Origin: Gnetum montanum
Taxonomy: Eukaryota; Streptophyta; Gnetopsida; Gnetales; Gnetaceae
Assembly: GCA_015680685.1 (NCBI GenBank)
Contig: MNCI01002748.1
Coordinates: 256,751 to 315,188 of the forward strand
Direction of reading: 5' to 3'
Length of the DNA: 58,438 bases
Position 1 is the stretch's first letter, and the number at the start of each line of letters is the position of its first letter. A program made the translations under genes and the position numbers. Shown here in pieces: positions 31,080 through 41,731 of the stretch. The notes under the pieces were generated by a model. It saw nothing but the letters and a program-made list of their open reading frames with translations, did not search any database and had not been told where the DNA came from.

Positions 31080-33200
31080 ATGCCTTCTTCTCATAAGAGC
31101 AACTCACCACCCAAGGACCACACATGAGACAGTCGGCAAGATAAAAAACATAATCAAAATCAGCCAAGTCCTAAACAATATAAGATGACATATACTCATC
31201 CCGATGAGTATATTCCTAATTTTACTTTTATCCTCCATCAAGACGAGCAACTGCGGTGGAGAGATTTGCAAGGTAACATCGTGTTACCCCCAGATCGAGC
31301 TGTCTCTCGCATCCTTTTCCATGCCTTGACACAAATTGGCATGCAAGAACAATTTGCTAAATACGTTGCGGAAGATTTTGACATGAGGGATTATTATCCC
31401 ATAGATGCCCAACGTATGAGAGACTTAAGGCAGGAGAGTCAACATGCACTTTTGAAGGGCAAGGTCCCGCACGTCCTTAGCGAAATAGGAAACGAGGAAC
31501 CCTTTATCACGGGTTCTTTAGCAAAAGATGTTCCCCCTCCTAACGATGGTGAGGAGGTTGAGTATTAGAACCTACGATCAACGATACATATCCCTAGTTC
31601 TGATGCCCGTGAACACCAGCTGTTCACAAAGGGAACAACCACTCATGCTAAGGACAGGCACTTTGATCGTCACCACGATCGGGGCTGTAGCAGTCGAACA
31701 GAAGGCAAGAAACATCATCATGGTGATGGTTCCCCTTCTTCTTCCCCTTCTTCACATCACTCATCCTCTCCTTCCACATCTGGGCACAGCCACCATGAAC
31801 ATAAATGTAAAGATAAAATTAAGAAGGATGAAAGACCTTGACGTGAAAGTCGAGAGAGAGGACAAGGGCAGGGACGTAGGGAGAGTAGGGAACAACGTAG
31901 ACATCACAGGCGTCATGAAAGAGACGATCATGACAAGCCCCTACTCGCAACCCAAAGTATGCTTAACATAATGAAGGCAGTTAGGATTCCCACAAGGCAT
32001 TTAAAGGATAGCTGGATCAAATGATTAGACATGAACAACATCCCACGGTTTGAAGGGGGATACAACGCTGATCCGCAAAATCATTTATAGGAATTCCACA
32101 ATGCCTGTGCCTTGCAGAATATAGAAAATGAGTGGCAAAAACTTAAGTTGTTCCTAAGGACACTCACCAAAGAAGCAGAAATCTGGTATCAGTCCTTAGA
32201 ACTGGAAACCATCAGGAGATGGAGTACAATGCTAGAACTGTTCAACGAAAAGTATCAAACATACTCCAAAGTGTCCAATTTGCGTAAGCAGATCCAAGGC
32301 TGGAAGCAAGGTACACACGAACCCTTGGATGCTACCATGGTCCACTATTACACATTGTTACATCGTTGCTCAGGTGATGGGTATGCTCAGCGGGATCAAC
32401 TTCATCACATCGTGGATGGGCTAAGGAATGAAACTAGAAGAACCCTTGGGACTTATGCCCAGGGGAGACTCTCACAACTTAGAGCCCATGAAGTATGTAG
32501 CTTGTTGGAGCAAGTAGCAAATGAAGAAGATGAGCTACACAAAAGGGAAAGTGTAGAAGAGTATAACCATGATCCCTCCCTTCAAAATAAGGGAGTGAAA
32601 TTTTGCGATGAAGAGGATGAGTCACCAATCGAAGAGTTGGTGAATCGGAAAACTTTGCCGATCCAAAAATTAACAACCAAGGTATCGACCAAAGTAGATC
32701 AAATGTGGGATTCCTTAGACTCAAGAATCGAAACATTCTTGAAAATTGTAGAAGAGTCTAAGGTAGAACAAAGTAGTGACAAAGGTAAGAAAAAGTGGAG
32801 AGATTTAAGCCCTACACATAATAAGGGTAAGGGAAAAATCACTAACTTCGATGTGGCTGAGGATTCTGATTCAGACGATGACGGTGGATGTGAGATCTGC
32901 CATTATGACCATCCTAAGGGATGTTGCCCCATCATCTCACATCTATAGGAGTCTGGGATGTACGCGCTTAATCCAAGACTGAACCAACGGCAAACACCCT
33001 GAAGGTTACCTTATCCACAAGGTAACCCAAGGCAGTTCCACCAACCCTTAACGTATTATCCAAGTGGAACTCCACCATAGCCCATCGAACAGCATCAATA
33101 GTGGCAATACCCACAGTCATGGGGGATGCCACTGCCAACACAACAGTACCCTTACCGGTAGCCCGATCCTTATGGTTATTATGTGTAGTAGCCGATTTCT
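31080..33200 (+). pseudogene. GE gag polyprotein, frame preserved but with many stops
   Basis: The ATG at 31080 (MPSSHKSNSPPK) parallels GH. One frame can be followed to about 33200 without an indel. Domains: an N-terminal block TYTHPDEYIPNFTF (31185-31560); a Ser/His-rich then Arg-rich stretch (31690-31930); the Retrotrans_gag core at 32112-32500 (WYQSLELETIRRWSTMLELF, WKQGTHEPLD, TLGTYAQGRLSQL); an acidic helix; a knuckle CEICHYDHPKGCCP at 32891-32932; and a Gln/Pro/Tyr-rich tail. Stops in frame: TGA at 31125, 31839, 32022 and 33000; TAG at 31566, 32088, 32946, 33078, 33099, 33159, 33186 and 33189. No TAA. The clean part 32112-32948 is 278 codons. The gag product would package the element RNA. 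Confidence 0.8.
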
Positions 33201-33367
33201 CCAAGTGACTCTATGGGTCACGCAAACCCCAACTGTCACTACCAAGTTCGGGAGTACTTCAGAAGGACTCCTTCTCCTCTGGGAGCCATCTCACACTCAT
33301 TCCATCCTCCTAATCCTATACACCTCTTCCACCACAAGTAGTTCCCATAACACCTCCTACTCCAACA

Positions 33368-33673
33368 ATGCATGGGGAACTTCCTCCTCAACCACAGCAA
33401 CGTCACGCTGCGAGAGCTGTAAATATCCAACCCACTATTGGTTCTAACAACTGTAAAAAGAGAAGACCTTACTTCAGAATCAAAAGCCTAGGCAAACTCT
33501 CACAACAACAAGAGGTTGAGTCCATAAACACTCCTCCATCACCATCTAACACTTCGGAGAACCCTTCAGTCCAACAGAGTGTAACGCTTACAGTTATGTT
33601 AACGCATACTGTAACCAACTGGATCAAGGTAGGCCACCTTACCAGGAAACTAACTGATCCTAGGAATCCCTAA
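33368..33673 (+). pseudogene. GE gag-protease junction fragment
   Basis: A 101-codon frame shifted relative to gag, with a Gln-rich start, a basic patch KKRRPYF and the segment LTHTVTNWIKVGHL. The latter matches GC at about 15440-15410 (ITDWIIDGHL) just before the protease. It is therefore part of the gag-pol link. Confidence 0.6.
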
Positions 33674-33678
33674 TATAT

Positions 33679-34224
33679 TTGCAGATCACCAAAAATAAAC
33701 CACATAGGGCTCTTCTTGACTTAGGTTCTAGAGTCAACTTAATTTCACAAGAAATGTATCACGCCTGGAACCTGCCCCAACTTAAGAAGAGCAACATTCA
33801 ACTAGAGCTGGCAGACCAGTCCATCACCATTCCCTTGGGATTGGTGGAGGACATCCTCACCATTGTGTGTGGTTGGTCTTACCCAGCTGATTTCCTGGTG
33901 ATTGAAGTGAACAACAACGAAGGGGATTTCCTGATTATAATGGGAAGGGCATGGCTGAGTACAGTAGACGCATGCCTTAGGATCCACAATCTTTCCTTGG
34001 AAATCTCTAAGATAAACATATGTGGAAAGATCGAGAAGAGGAAAGTTCCATGCATCACATACAGTGATTCATCGGGTCATGACATGGAGGGAATGCCTCC
34101 ATGTAACAGGTGTGCCCAAGAAACATTGAAACAAAGATGCCTGTATGTAGCAACCACACAACCAATAGAAGACACCCCGTGGTTGACAGCTACTAGAAGG
34201 AGCAGACGAATATGCATGGAATGA
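33679..34224 (+). pseudogene. GE aspartic protease and start of RT linker
   Basis: 181 codons. HRALLDLGSRVNLIS is the retropepsin active site (DLG; usually D-S/T-G), followed by LELADQSITIPLGLVEDIL, GWSYPADFLVIEV and IIMGRAWLSTVDA. The frame ends in the linker before RT. Linker homology continues in another frame to about 34350 (NWEKLGTFTKFKQ-like), where GC's RT should follow but does not. Homology resumes with the extreme integrase end. Confidence 0.8.
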
Positions 34225-34344
34225 ACTAAGTAAACCCATGCCAACAACGAAGGCATAGAAACATTGGAATATGAGCGTCGCCAACTTTCATCCCTCAATC
34301 TAAGATCATCAATTGGGAGAAGTTGGGCACTTTTACAAAATTCA

Positions 34345-34365
34345 AACAGACACTCATTATTTTGG
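34345..34365 (+). other. Internal deletion junction in GE
   Basis: Left of here the sequence aligns with GC's linker near 14690; right of here it reads SLFWISPLQL, aligning with GC near 11810 (SLFWISSFQL). RT, RNase H and most of integrase are missing. Confidence 0.7.
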
Positions 34366-34439
34366 ATCTCTCCCTTACAACTCATTCATGGGAGAGATGG
34401 CCACCTATGCTAATCATATGGAGCCCTCAGTTCTATTAA

Positions 34440-36329
34440 GTTTTTGTTTTACATGTTTTTGTTTTACAATGTTTTTGTTTTACAAATTTCTTTAACTTTT
34501 CTACTTTTTGTTTTACAAATTTCTTTAACTTTTCTCTTTTTTGTTTTAGATCATCGTTATACTTTTTCAATTTTTGTGTATGTGTGTGATCCACCCTGTA
34601 AGTTTGTCCCATAATAAGCGTTCTTCATGATGGTATGAACTATTTGCATATTGATTGCTAATGTTTGGTTTTTACCTTTAAGTCACAATGTTGATACTAA
34701 GGTATGTTTCTTTTGATATGGCAGGCAATGAGACCACTTCATCCATCCGTCCACCAATTTCTATGGTTTCTCTCGGCTTGGGAATGTACAGTCCTTTTCT
34801 AATAAGAACTTTAATAAATCGGTGACTAGGGATTTCTCAAACTACGGAAGGACTCATGGATTGAAAAGGGTGTGACTTCAAAGGAACTTGATGCTTTTGT
34901 GTTGGTCATTCTCTTGGGTGGTTGAATGTTTCTTCTTGAGTTTTCTTGTTGTTCCGATGTTACCCAATTATCAAAAGCTGAGACAATAAAAATGAGAAGT
35001 CTTTGCATGGTGTGGTTCTCACGCATAAAAACACAAAACACAAAAAAAAAACCAAGTGAGAATTTAAAGCACACCCCTTAGATGAATAAACTTGGGCTAC
35101 AAGCACTAGTTATGGAACCAAAAGTGTTCCCTCTAACTAAGGCCCTTCTCTCTTTCCATTCTCTCCTTTGTTTTGTCAGAATAGTGGTGGCTCTTGAAGT
35201 GTGCATTCTTGTTGTCCAAGTGGATGGTTTAACCGAATGTATTGATGCGAAGTCACTGGATGTGGTTGGTTTGAGGCTGGAGTTGGAATGAGATTTACCA
35301 AGTCACATTAATCATCAAACACACAAGGGGCTGTACACCACCTTGTTCTTGGGATTCCATTCCATTTCCCTTCTCTCCATCCTTCTCTCCATTGTTCACC
35401 TCATTGCCGGTTGTATCATTAGTGTATATACTTCCGTTGATGCATTGTTTTCTTTTTGGTAAATTCTTGTGGTTAAGACTTTAACTCTTGTTCCAAATGA
35501 CATTCCCAGGGCCTACAGACTCTTTGAATGTGGGTTTGTCAGGGCATTAAGGACATGAGCCTACTTTGGGGAGGACCCACTAACATTCCTATTTGGAGCC
35601 TTAGTTAAATTCTTTCCCTTAACATTTTTGCAATTAAGTTTATTTTTTTCATTTCCATCTTGACATCCATTTCCTCGATGCCATAGTTGTCCCTTTTTAT
35701 CTATCTTTCTTATTCCGTTTCTTTCTCCATTCTAATGCTACCAGAGGTTCACGATTAGTCATGGGGGTATGGGGCCTGATTTTTTCAATTTTCTCCTAGC
35801 CCCAAAATTTTTTGATTTTCTTCCTAACCCCTACACCTTCAGTAGTCATCAGTAACATATTCCTAGATCCATATCAGCCATACCACAACCTAGCCAATGA
35901 TTTTACACCGAAGCAAGGTATTAATTACATGATGATTCAATTACCCTTGCTAATATATGATTGTGTTATGTGTGTAGATGGTGGACATGCAAACAACAGA
36001 TTGGATCTAGAGAAAACACTTGGAATGGAGCAGCACTGAAGCAGCTATGCAAGGAGCAAGATCGATGGTACGCTTATGGATGGACAATGAAGGTGCAATC
36101 TTAGCGTTGGCAACAGAAACACTTCTTTCTCTCTCTCTTTCTCAGTTGCCAACTAAGGCCTGATGTCATTGTAATAAGGTGTTCACCGTTGTTGTCATGA
36201 ACACCAGTTTTGTCAAGTCTTGTAATGATGATCCGTTCACATGTCATCCCATTAATTCCATTTCCCTCAATAATTCCATACCTACCTAATATTATTGTGA
36301 GGAACTCGAGGATGAGTTTTCATTCAGTC
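34440..36329 (+). other. GE 3' internal non-coding region
   Basis: No credible ORF. It starts with repeats of TTTTTGTTTTACA (34440-34530). It is collinear with GC 9841-11748 and carries the purine-rich motif at 35564-35582. Near 36300-36330 GAGGATGAGTTTTCATTCAG leads to the PPT, as in GA and GF. Confidence 0.6.
35564..35582 (+). other. Conserved purine-rich motif, GE copy
   Basis: CTTTGGGGAGGACCCACTA, identical over 19 bases to the GA copy at 181-199, preceded by GGGCATTAAGGACATGAGCC. Confidence 0.65.
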
Positions 36330-36338
36330 ATGGGGGTA
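36330..36338 (+). other. GE polypurine tract
   Basis: ATGGGGGTA directly before the 3' LTR, equal to the GC tract. A second ATGGGGGTA at 35761-35769 is not followed by an LTR start. Confidence 0.8.
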
Positions 36339-37320
36339 TGATGAGATGTGATATCGCATGCACCACGATATCGTGTACACAATATCGTGGCCGTCGCGAT
36401 ATCGCGTCGTCCCCTGCGATATCGCATACATGATATCGCGGTCCGCCGCCAAATCTATAAATAAGAGGTGGCACCCCCCTCATTGGTCATCCTAGGCTAG
36501 AAGTAGCAAAGCTCTAGCAGTTTAATCACTCTAGAGATAGAATATTTTCCATGTGCCAGCAGTAGGAGTCCCCAAGTGAACGGATCTTTATTCGAGCAGC
36601 TTTGTACCTAAACGCAAGTTGTGTACGGAAATAAAGACGAGCTTTGTGGATAAACCTTGCAGTGCATGGAATAGGTTTATTACATGTTATTTCCTACTTG
36701 TTATTTATTACATGAATTAGCATGGCATGAGTATGACTTGGTTACGAGCATTGACGAATGTGTATGGCTAACCAAGGAATCGGCTACTCATCGCAATTAG
36801 ATTCTCTCACCCTTATCTCCTAGAATGCGAGATGAGTACAACTTGATTACGAGCATCTATGGATGTGTATGGCTAGTCAAGGAATTGGTTGCTCATCACG
36901 CTTAGGCTAGTTAGGTGCCTCAATACGACCACTTCGAGCACGTGCGTTACGTGTGGTGATCCCAGTAACAATTAGCATTTGGTAGCCACAGTTGCATAGT
37001 TCAGGGTGTGTATGGTAAGTGGGAATGGATGCTGACACTAGTTAATTTAGACTTAGGACATTAGTTAGATTTAGCTAGTTTCTCAACCCTTCGCTCTTAG
37101 TATAGAAGACATAAAACCATAAAAGACCAAAAAAATCATATACCTCGGACTTACTTAACTATACACCGTGACAACAACAAGTAAGTCTGGGAAGACAACG
37201 AATGATTAACCCCAAGTGTTCCATGGGGAGTTTAGGCATTTAGTCTGCAGAGTTTGACCGGATCATGCGTGCTACGCTCGTTTCATATGGTTGAGTGTAG
37301 GGGTACCTTGCCACTCATCA
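36339..37320 (+). repeat. GE 3' LTR (982 bp)
   Basis: TGATGAG to CTCATCA. U3 has half-sites at 36350, 36367, 36381, 36398, 36418 and 36432 (steps 17, 14, 17, 20, 14) and TATAAATA at 36456, 24 bp after the last. AATAAAGA near 36630 may be the polyadenylation signal. U5 repeats a GTGTATGGCTA...GGAATCGG block. Confidence 0.9.
36350..36463 (+). promoter_or_regulatory. GE LTR core promoter with six GATATC-type half-sites
   Basis: The last pair, 36418 and 36432, forms a near-palindrome with arms GCGATATC and GATATCGC. The TATA box is at 36456-36463. Confidence 0.65.
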
Positions 37321-37325
37321 GACAC

Positions 37326-37726
37326 ATTACAATAATAAATATATCTCTCAAGGTAATCTTTTTTGGGTTTGACCTAAGGTATTTATAGTTGGACATTAAA
37401 GGTCATATTAGCATGGAGTTGTGGAGCCAGTAAGAATGAGTAACAAGTGTTGATTGAAGTGGGACAAGAAGAGGACTCACCATCCCTTTTGAGTAGTTGT
37501 AGGCCTAACCATGGTCGTAGTGCTGGATAGCCTCCAAGGGATAGATTCTAAAGGAAGATACCCCTAAGAAATCCTTAGAGCATGCCTTAGATACACTAAT
37601 TCACATTAATAAGGCATTCTTTTCTTTTCTTTTTATTTTATATTTTCCTTGTTATTTTCTTTACACATAATGTTGAATGTAACATATATTTGAGATTTAC
37701 CACAACATCTAGGAATGGGATGTCAC
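37326..37726 (+). repeat. LTR-B fragment (second copy)
   Basis: Matches the right ~430 bp of 19378-19932, ending GGGATGTCACA at 37726. The left part is missing at the edge of GE. No clear primer site follows. Confidence 0.65.
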
Positions 37727-38663
37727 AATATTAGAGGAGGTGGATAGCTAGAGCAGGGTCACTCCAATTTTCTTTAACCTTTAAAAACATAGAAAATTCA
37801 AATATTATATGAGATACTTCAATTACTAGAAAATAAAAAAATTATCCATTTTCTATTAAAGTTGAAAGAAGATTTTAAATATAGTGGAACAATAGTTCCA
37901 TAGAACTAGAACACACTCACTCATGCAACAATATTGCAAAGAATGAAGCTCTATAATCATACACACAATTGATCTCAATGCAAGACATAATTAATCCAAA
38001 TCTTTTTCTCACACGGGACTAAGATCTAAAAACTAAGAGCTATGGCTAATCCCATTACACATGGTTGATCATTATGATGCACATAACTCTCATGAAAACT
38101 CTCTTCCAACTCTTATGCCAAAACATGCAATAAAAATCTAATCTTTATCAAACACAAAGCTAGAATCCTAGAGAAATATTTACTATATTGAACTTAACAT
38201 TTTTGATTATTTTCAATCTTGGAATTACCAAATTGGAACTTTCCATGGACAAATGAAATATCTACAAGCTTGTTAATACATCACTCTAATAATTTTGGCT
38301 TGTAGGAAAGACATATATACTTTTGGTAATATGTCTTGTTCAAAGAAAATATATCTTGTTTGTGAATAAGACATATCTAAAAAGAGGTATCTACTACTAG
38401 GAAGATGTTTCCTCTTTAAAACTAGCTTTTAGGCAAGACATCTATACTACTGGGAAGACATCTTCTCTGACATCTCAACTCTTAGGTAAGACATCTTCCA
38501 AGTTACTAAGACATCTCTTATGACATCTTAGATCTTAATAAATATGTCAACAAATGTCTAAGACATCTTCCAAGCTAGCTAAAACCTTCATTCTCCTATT
38601 TTAGGGATGAAAATGGGTTTAGAAGAGATGTTCCTACACTAACTCTTCCATCCTTTAAAAAAG
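37727..38663 (-). repeat. LTR-C related sequence, inverted orientation
   Basis: The reverse complement of 38400-38639 starts TGTAGGAACATCTC and matches 48257-48490, including repeated AAGATGTCTT blocks and GCCTAAAAGCTAG. The adjoining 38640-38663, reversed, resembles the purine tract before 48257. It is thus an inverted LTR relative to the chromovirus 3' LTR. 38240-38580 is rich in AAGACATCT repeats. Confidence 0.55.
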
Positions 38664-39190
38664 TAAACTCATGTGAATAAGGATGGAGGGGTGGTAATGA
38701 TTTGCCACTTAACAAGTTTTGTCTTATGGACCCATACAAAATAATTAGTAGTTTAATATTCTCAATGGATTAAGTACTCATGCCTATTCACTCTACAAGT
38801 ATTGGAAGCTTCACTCTTCTTAAGTACAATTTTCATTCTCTCCTATAAAGGTTTGAACTTATCAATATTCCTCTTCAACTCATTGATTTTTACTTCTAAG
38901 ATTTCATAATCTACTAGTCCATGATAATCCATAATATCTACTAGAATTTTAATAATGCTACTCAATTTGATGAAGCAAGGAATGTTTGGAGTGTAGCTAG
39001 ACTAGATAGAATCCATGACTTGATTCCTATGATCACTAAACTACTAAGGTAGAAAAGCTTAGTTAATGTTTCCTTAATTCTTCTTGGAAAGAGGAAATAT
39101 ATAAAGAAACATGATGAGGGTAATTTTGGTTTTATGATTGTATAAGTTATTGCTTTGAATTATTTTTTTGTATAATTAGATCTTCTAGGA
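38664..39190. other. AT-rich DNA, nothing recognised
   Basis: Lies between the inverted LTR-C and the start of recognisable pol. No motif seen. Confidence 0.4.
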
Positions 39191-41731
39191 ACTATAATAG
39201 GCTTGAAGGAGAAAGTTTCAAGGTGTTTAAAGAGAAATTGGATGGACTACCACTACTGTGGAGTGTTCAACATCAAATTGAATTCATCCTTGGTAATATC
39301 ATTTAAGATGAGAGGGCATACTTTATGACACTAGATTAACAACTTGAATTGCAAAGAAAGGTAGAGGATTTTCTTGTGAATGACTTTGTCAGGGAGTTAA
39401 TTTCTCCTTGTGTAGTTCCATTAGTGCTGGTGCCAAAGAAGACTAGTGAAGAATGGAGAATCTCCATTGATTCTAGGATTATGAACATGATAACAATGAG
39501 GTATAGGTTTCCGATTCCAAGCATGTATGATATCCTTGATGTTATTACCAATGTAGAGGTTTTTAGTAAAATTGATTAAAAGAGTGGTTATCATGAAATT
39601 TAGATTAGGCCTAGTGATTAGTGGAAGATAGCTTTCAAGATATTGAATGAACTATTCAAGTAGTTGATGATGCCATTTTAGCTTACAAAACCTCCTACCA
39701 CATTCATAAGGTTAATGCATGATGTTCTCAAAGATTTAATTGGTAAGTATTTAATTTTTTTCTTTAATGATATTTTGGTGTATAGCTTTGATGAGGAGAA
39801 GCACTTGGATCACTTGAGGAGAGTGTATCTTAATTTTGAGGAGGTACATTGGGTTATATATATGAAGAAGAGTTACTTCAGTAAGAGGGAGATCACATAT
39901 TCAGAACATGTGATTTCTAAAAATTAAATTTAGATGGAAGCTACCAAGGTAAAGGATATTAGAGATTAGCCAACTCCCAAAAATGTCAGAACGATATGAT
40001 CATTTCTTCATTCAATTGGTTGTTACAAAATTTTCATGAAATATTTTAGTGATATTTCATGGCATATGTTTGCTTTGATTAAGAAGAAATAAAATTTTTG
40101 GTGAGGTTAGGAGACCCAAAAGAGCTTTGACTTGTTGAAGGAAAAAATAACCAGTGAACTGATGCTTGCAATACTATATTTTGATATGCTTTTTCAAGTG
40201 GAGGTGGATGCAACTGGACATGTCATTGGAGGGGTACTTTCATGAGAAGGAATACTTGTTACTTTCTTTCAAAAATGTTGAATGAGTCAAGGTAGAAATA
40301 TAGCATGTATGAGAAGGAATTGTATGTTATTCTCTAACCAATTAGACATTAAAGGCATTATTTGTTGCCCAAGGAGTTCACTTTGATGACTAACAACAAA
40401 GCACTTTAATTTCCTAATTTATAAAAGAAGTTTAGTGCTAAACATATGAAGTCAATGGCACATTTATTGGACTTCAATTTTTTACCCAAGAACAAGAGTG
40501 AAAAAGTCAATGTGATGGTGGATGCATTGTCCAGGATACATATGGTGTATTTTAGAATACCTCATGGGGATGTTATATGTGATTTTATTAATTTGTATGA
40601 ACATGTTTTAAAATTTGGTAGGTTTAACGAAGTCTTAAAGTATCATGACTGAGTAGGATAGACCAATGAAGGATCTATCATATTCAAAATAATTTTTTTT
40701 AATAATAAGAATGTTTGTATTCCTAATGGTGATTTTAGAAAAATGATTTTCATTGGAAAACATTGTGGTGGAATAGCAAATCACATGGGTATTGATAAGT
40801 CATTGAAGCTTGTGGGTAGGTACCATTTTTAGCCTAAAATGACCTCTAAAGTCTCCAAATTTGTGAAGGAGTATTTGATATGTCAAAAATTCAAGAGAGG
40901 TAAATAAGTGCATGGACATTATATGCCTTTACCAATCCCCAAGGGTCCTTGGGAAATTATGTAAATGTACTTTGTGAGTAGGATTCTAAAGATCAACATT
41001 GGACATGATGCTATCTTTATAATAGCAGATAGAGTCTCCAAGATGGTACACTTTATTCCATGTAAAAGGTGATAGATGCATCTCATGTTATAAAATTATT
41101 TATCCATTATGTTGTGAAGTTGCATGGGATTTCTTTGAATATTATTAATGATAGAGATTTCAAATTCACTAGTCATTTTTGAAAGTCCATTTTAAAACTT
41201 TTAGGGATAGAGTTGAATTTTTCGAATGCGTATCATCCATAGTTTCATGGCCAAACTAAAATGATAAGTAAATCTTTGTTGAATATTTTAAGATGTTTGT
41301 ATGAAGGACAACCCAATAGGTAGAAAAATTTATTGTGTCATGCTAAATTTTCCTATAGTAATGTTTTTCATGTTACTATTAGGAATAGTCCATTTGAGGT
41401 TAACTATGGATTTTGTCCAAGATGGTGGACAATGTTAAGAGGTTTGATGGACAAGCTTAAGTGAGTGTAGATTTCATGTACAGGTATTCATGCTCAAGTA
41501 AAGGCAATCCTTGAGAAGAAGGCCAAAGAAAGAATCCTTAAAAGAAAGCTCAAATTTGTTGTTGGTAATCTTATTTAGGTGCACTTAAAGAAGAAGAGGT
41601 TAAAAGGTATCAAGTTAGCAAAATTGAAAGTAAATAAAAGGGATCCTTTCAAGATAAAGACCATAATTAATGACAATGCTTTTGAAATTCACTTACCAAA
41701 TGATGTGGATATGTCTTTTGTTTTTATTATT
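39191..41731 (+). pseudogene. Chromovirus-type Ty3/gypsy pol (RT, RNase H, integrase), decayed, first part
   Basis: The linker HQIEFILG near 39265-39290 leads into RT: 39349-39579 holds VVPLVLVPKKTSEEWRISID and FSKID. The polymerase box at about 39745-39785 reads LIFFFNDILVYS, with N for the first Asp of the usual FDD. RNase H shows VEVDATGHVIGGVLS near 40201-40245. The integrase shows KHCGGIANHMG, CQKFKRG and DRVSKMVHFIPC (about 40755-41065), then FHGQTKMI and IRNSPFEVNYG. The C-terminal block INDNAFEIHLPND ends at the GF insertion. Many stops and frame changes; longest clean frames are 70-76 codons. The order RT-RNase H-integrase and motif wording fit chromoviruses (Reina-like by inference). 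No chromodomain was identified. Confidence 0.8.

Larger units (their letters stand above)
30609..37320 (+). mobile_element. GE: Athila-like Ty3/gypsy element lacking RT, RNase H and integrase
   Basis: Order: truncated 5' LTR (30609-30939), PBS, gag, protease, a deletion junction at about 34350, a long 3' non-coding region, PPT and complete 3' LTR (36339-37320). By alignment with GC, about 2.9 kb from the RT linker to near the integrase end is missing. GACACA occurs at both flanks (30604-30609 and 37321-37326), which may be a target duplication or chance. The element is non-autonomous. Confidence 0.87.

Noticed and set aside
35761-35769. A second ATGGGGGTA polypurine tract in GE
   Set aside because: No LTR start follows; the sequence continues as GE internal region, and the true tract at 36330 adjoins the LTR.
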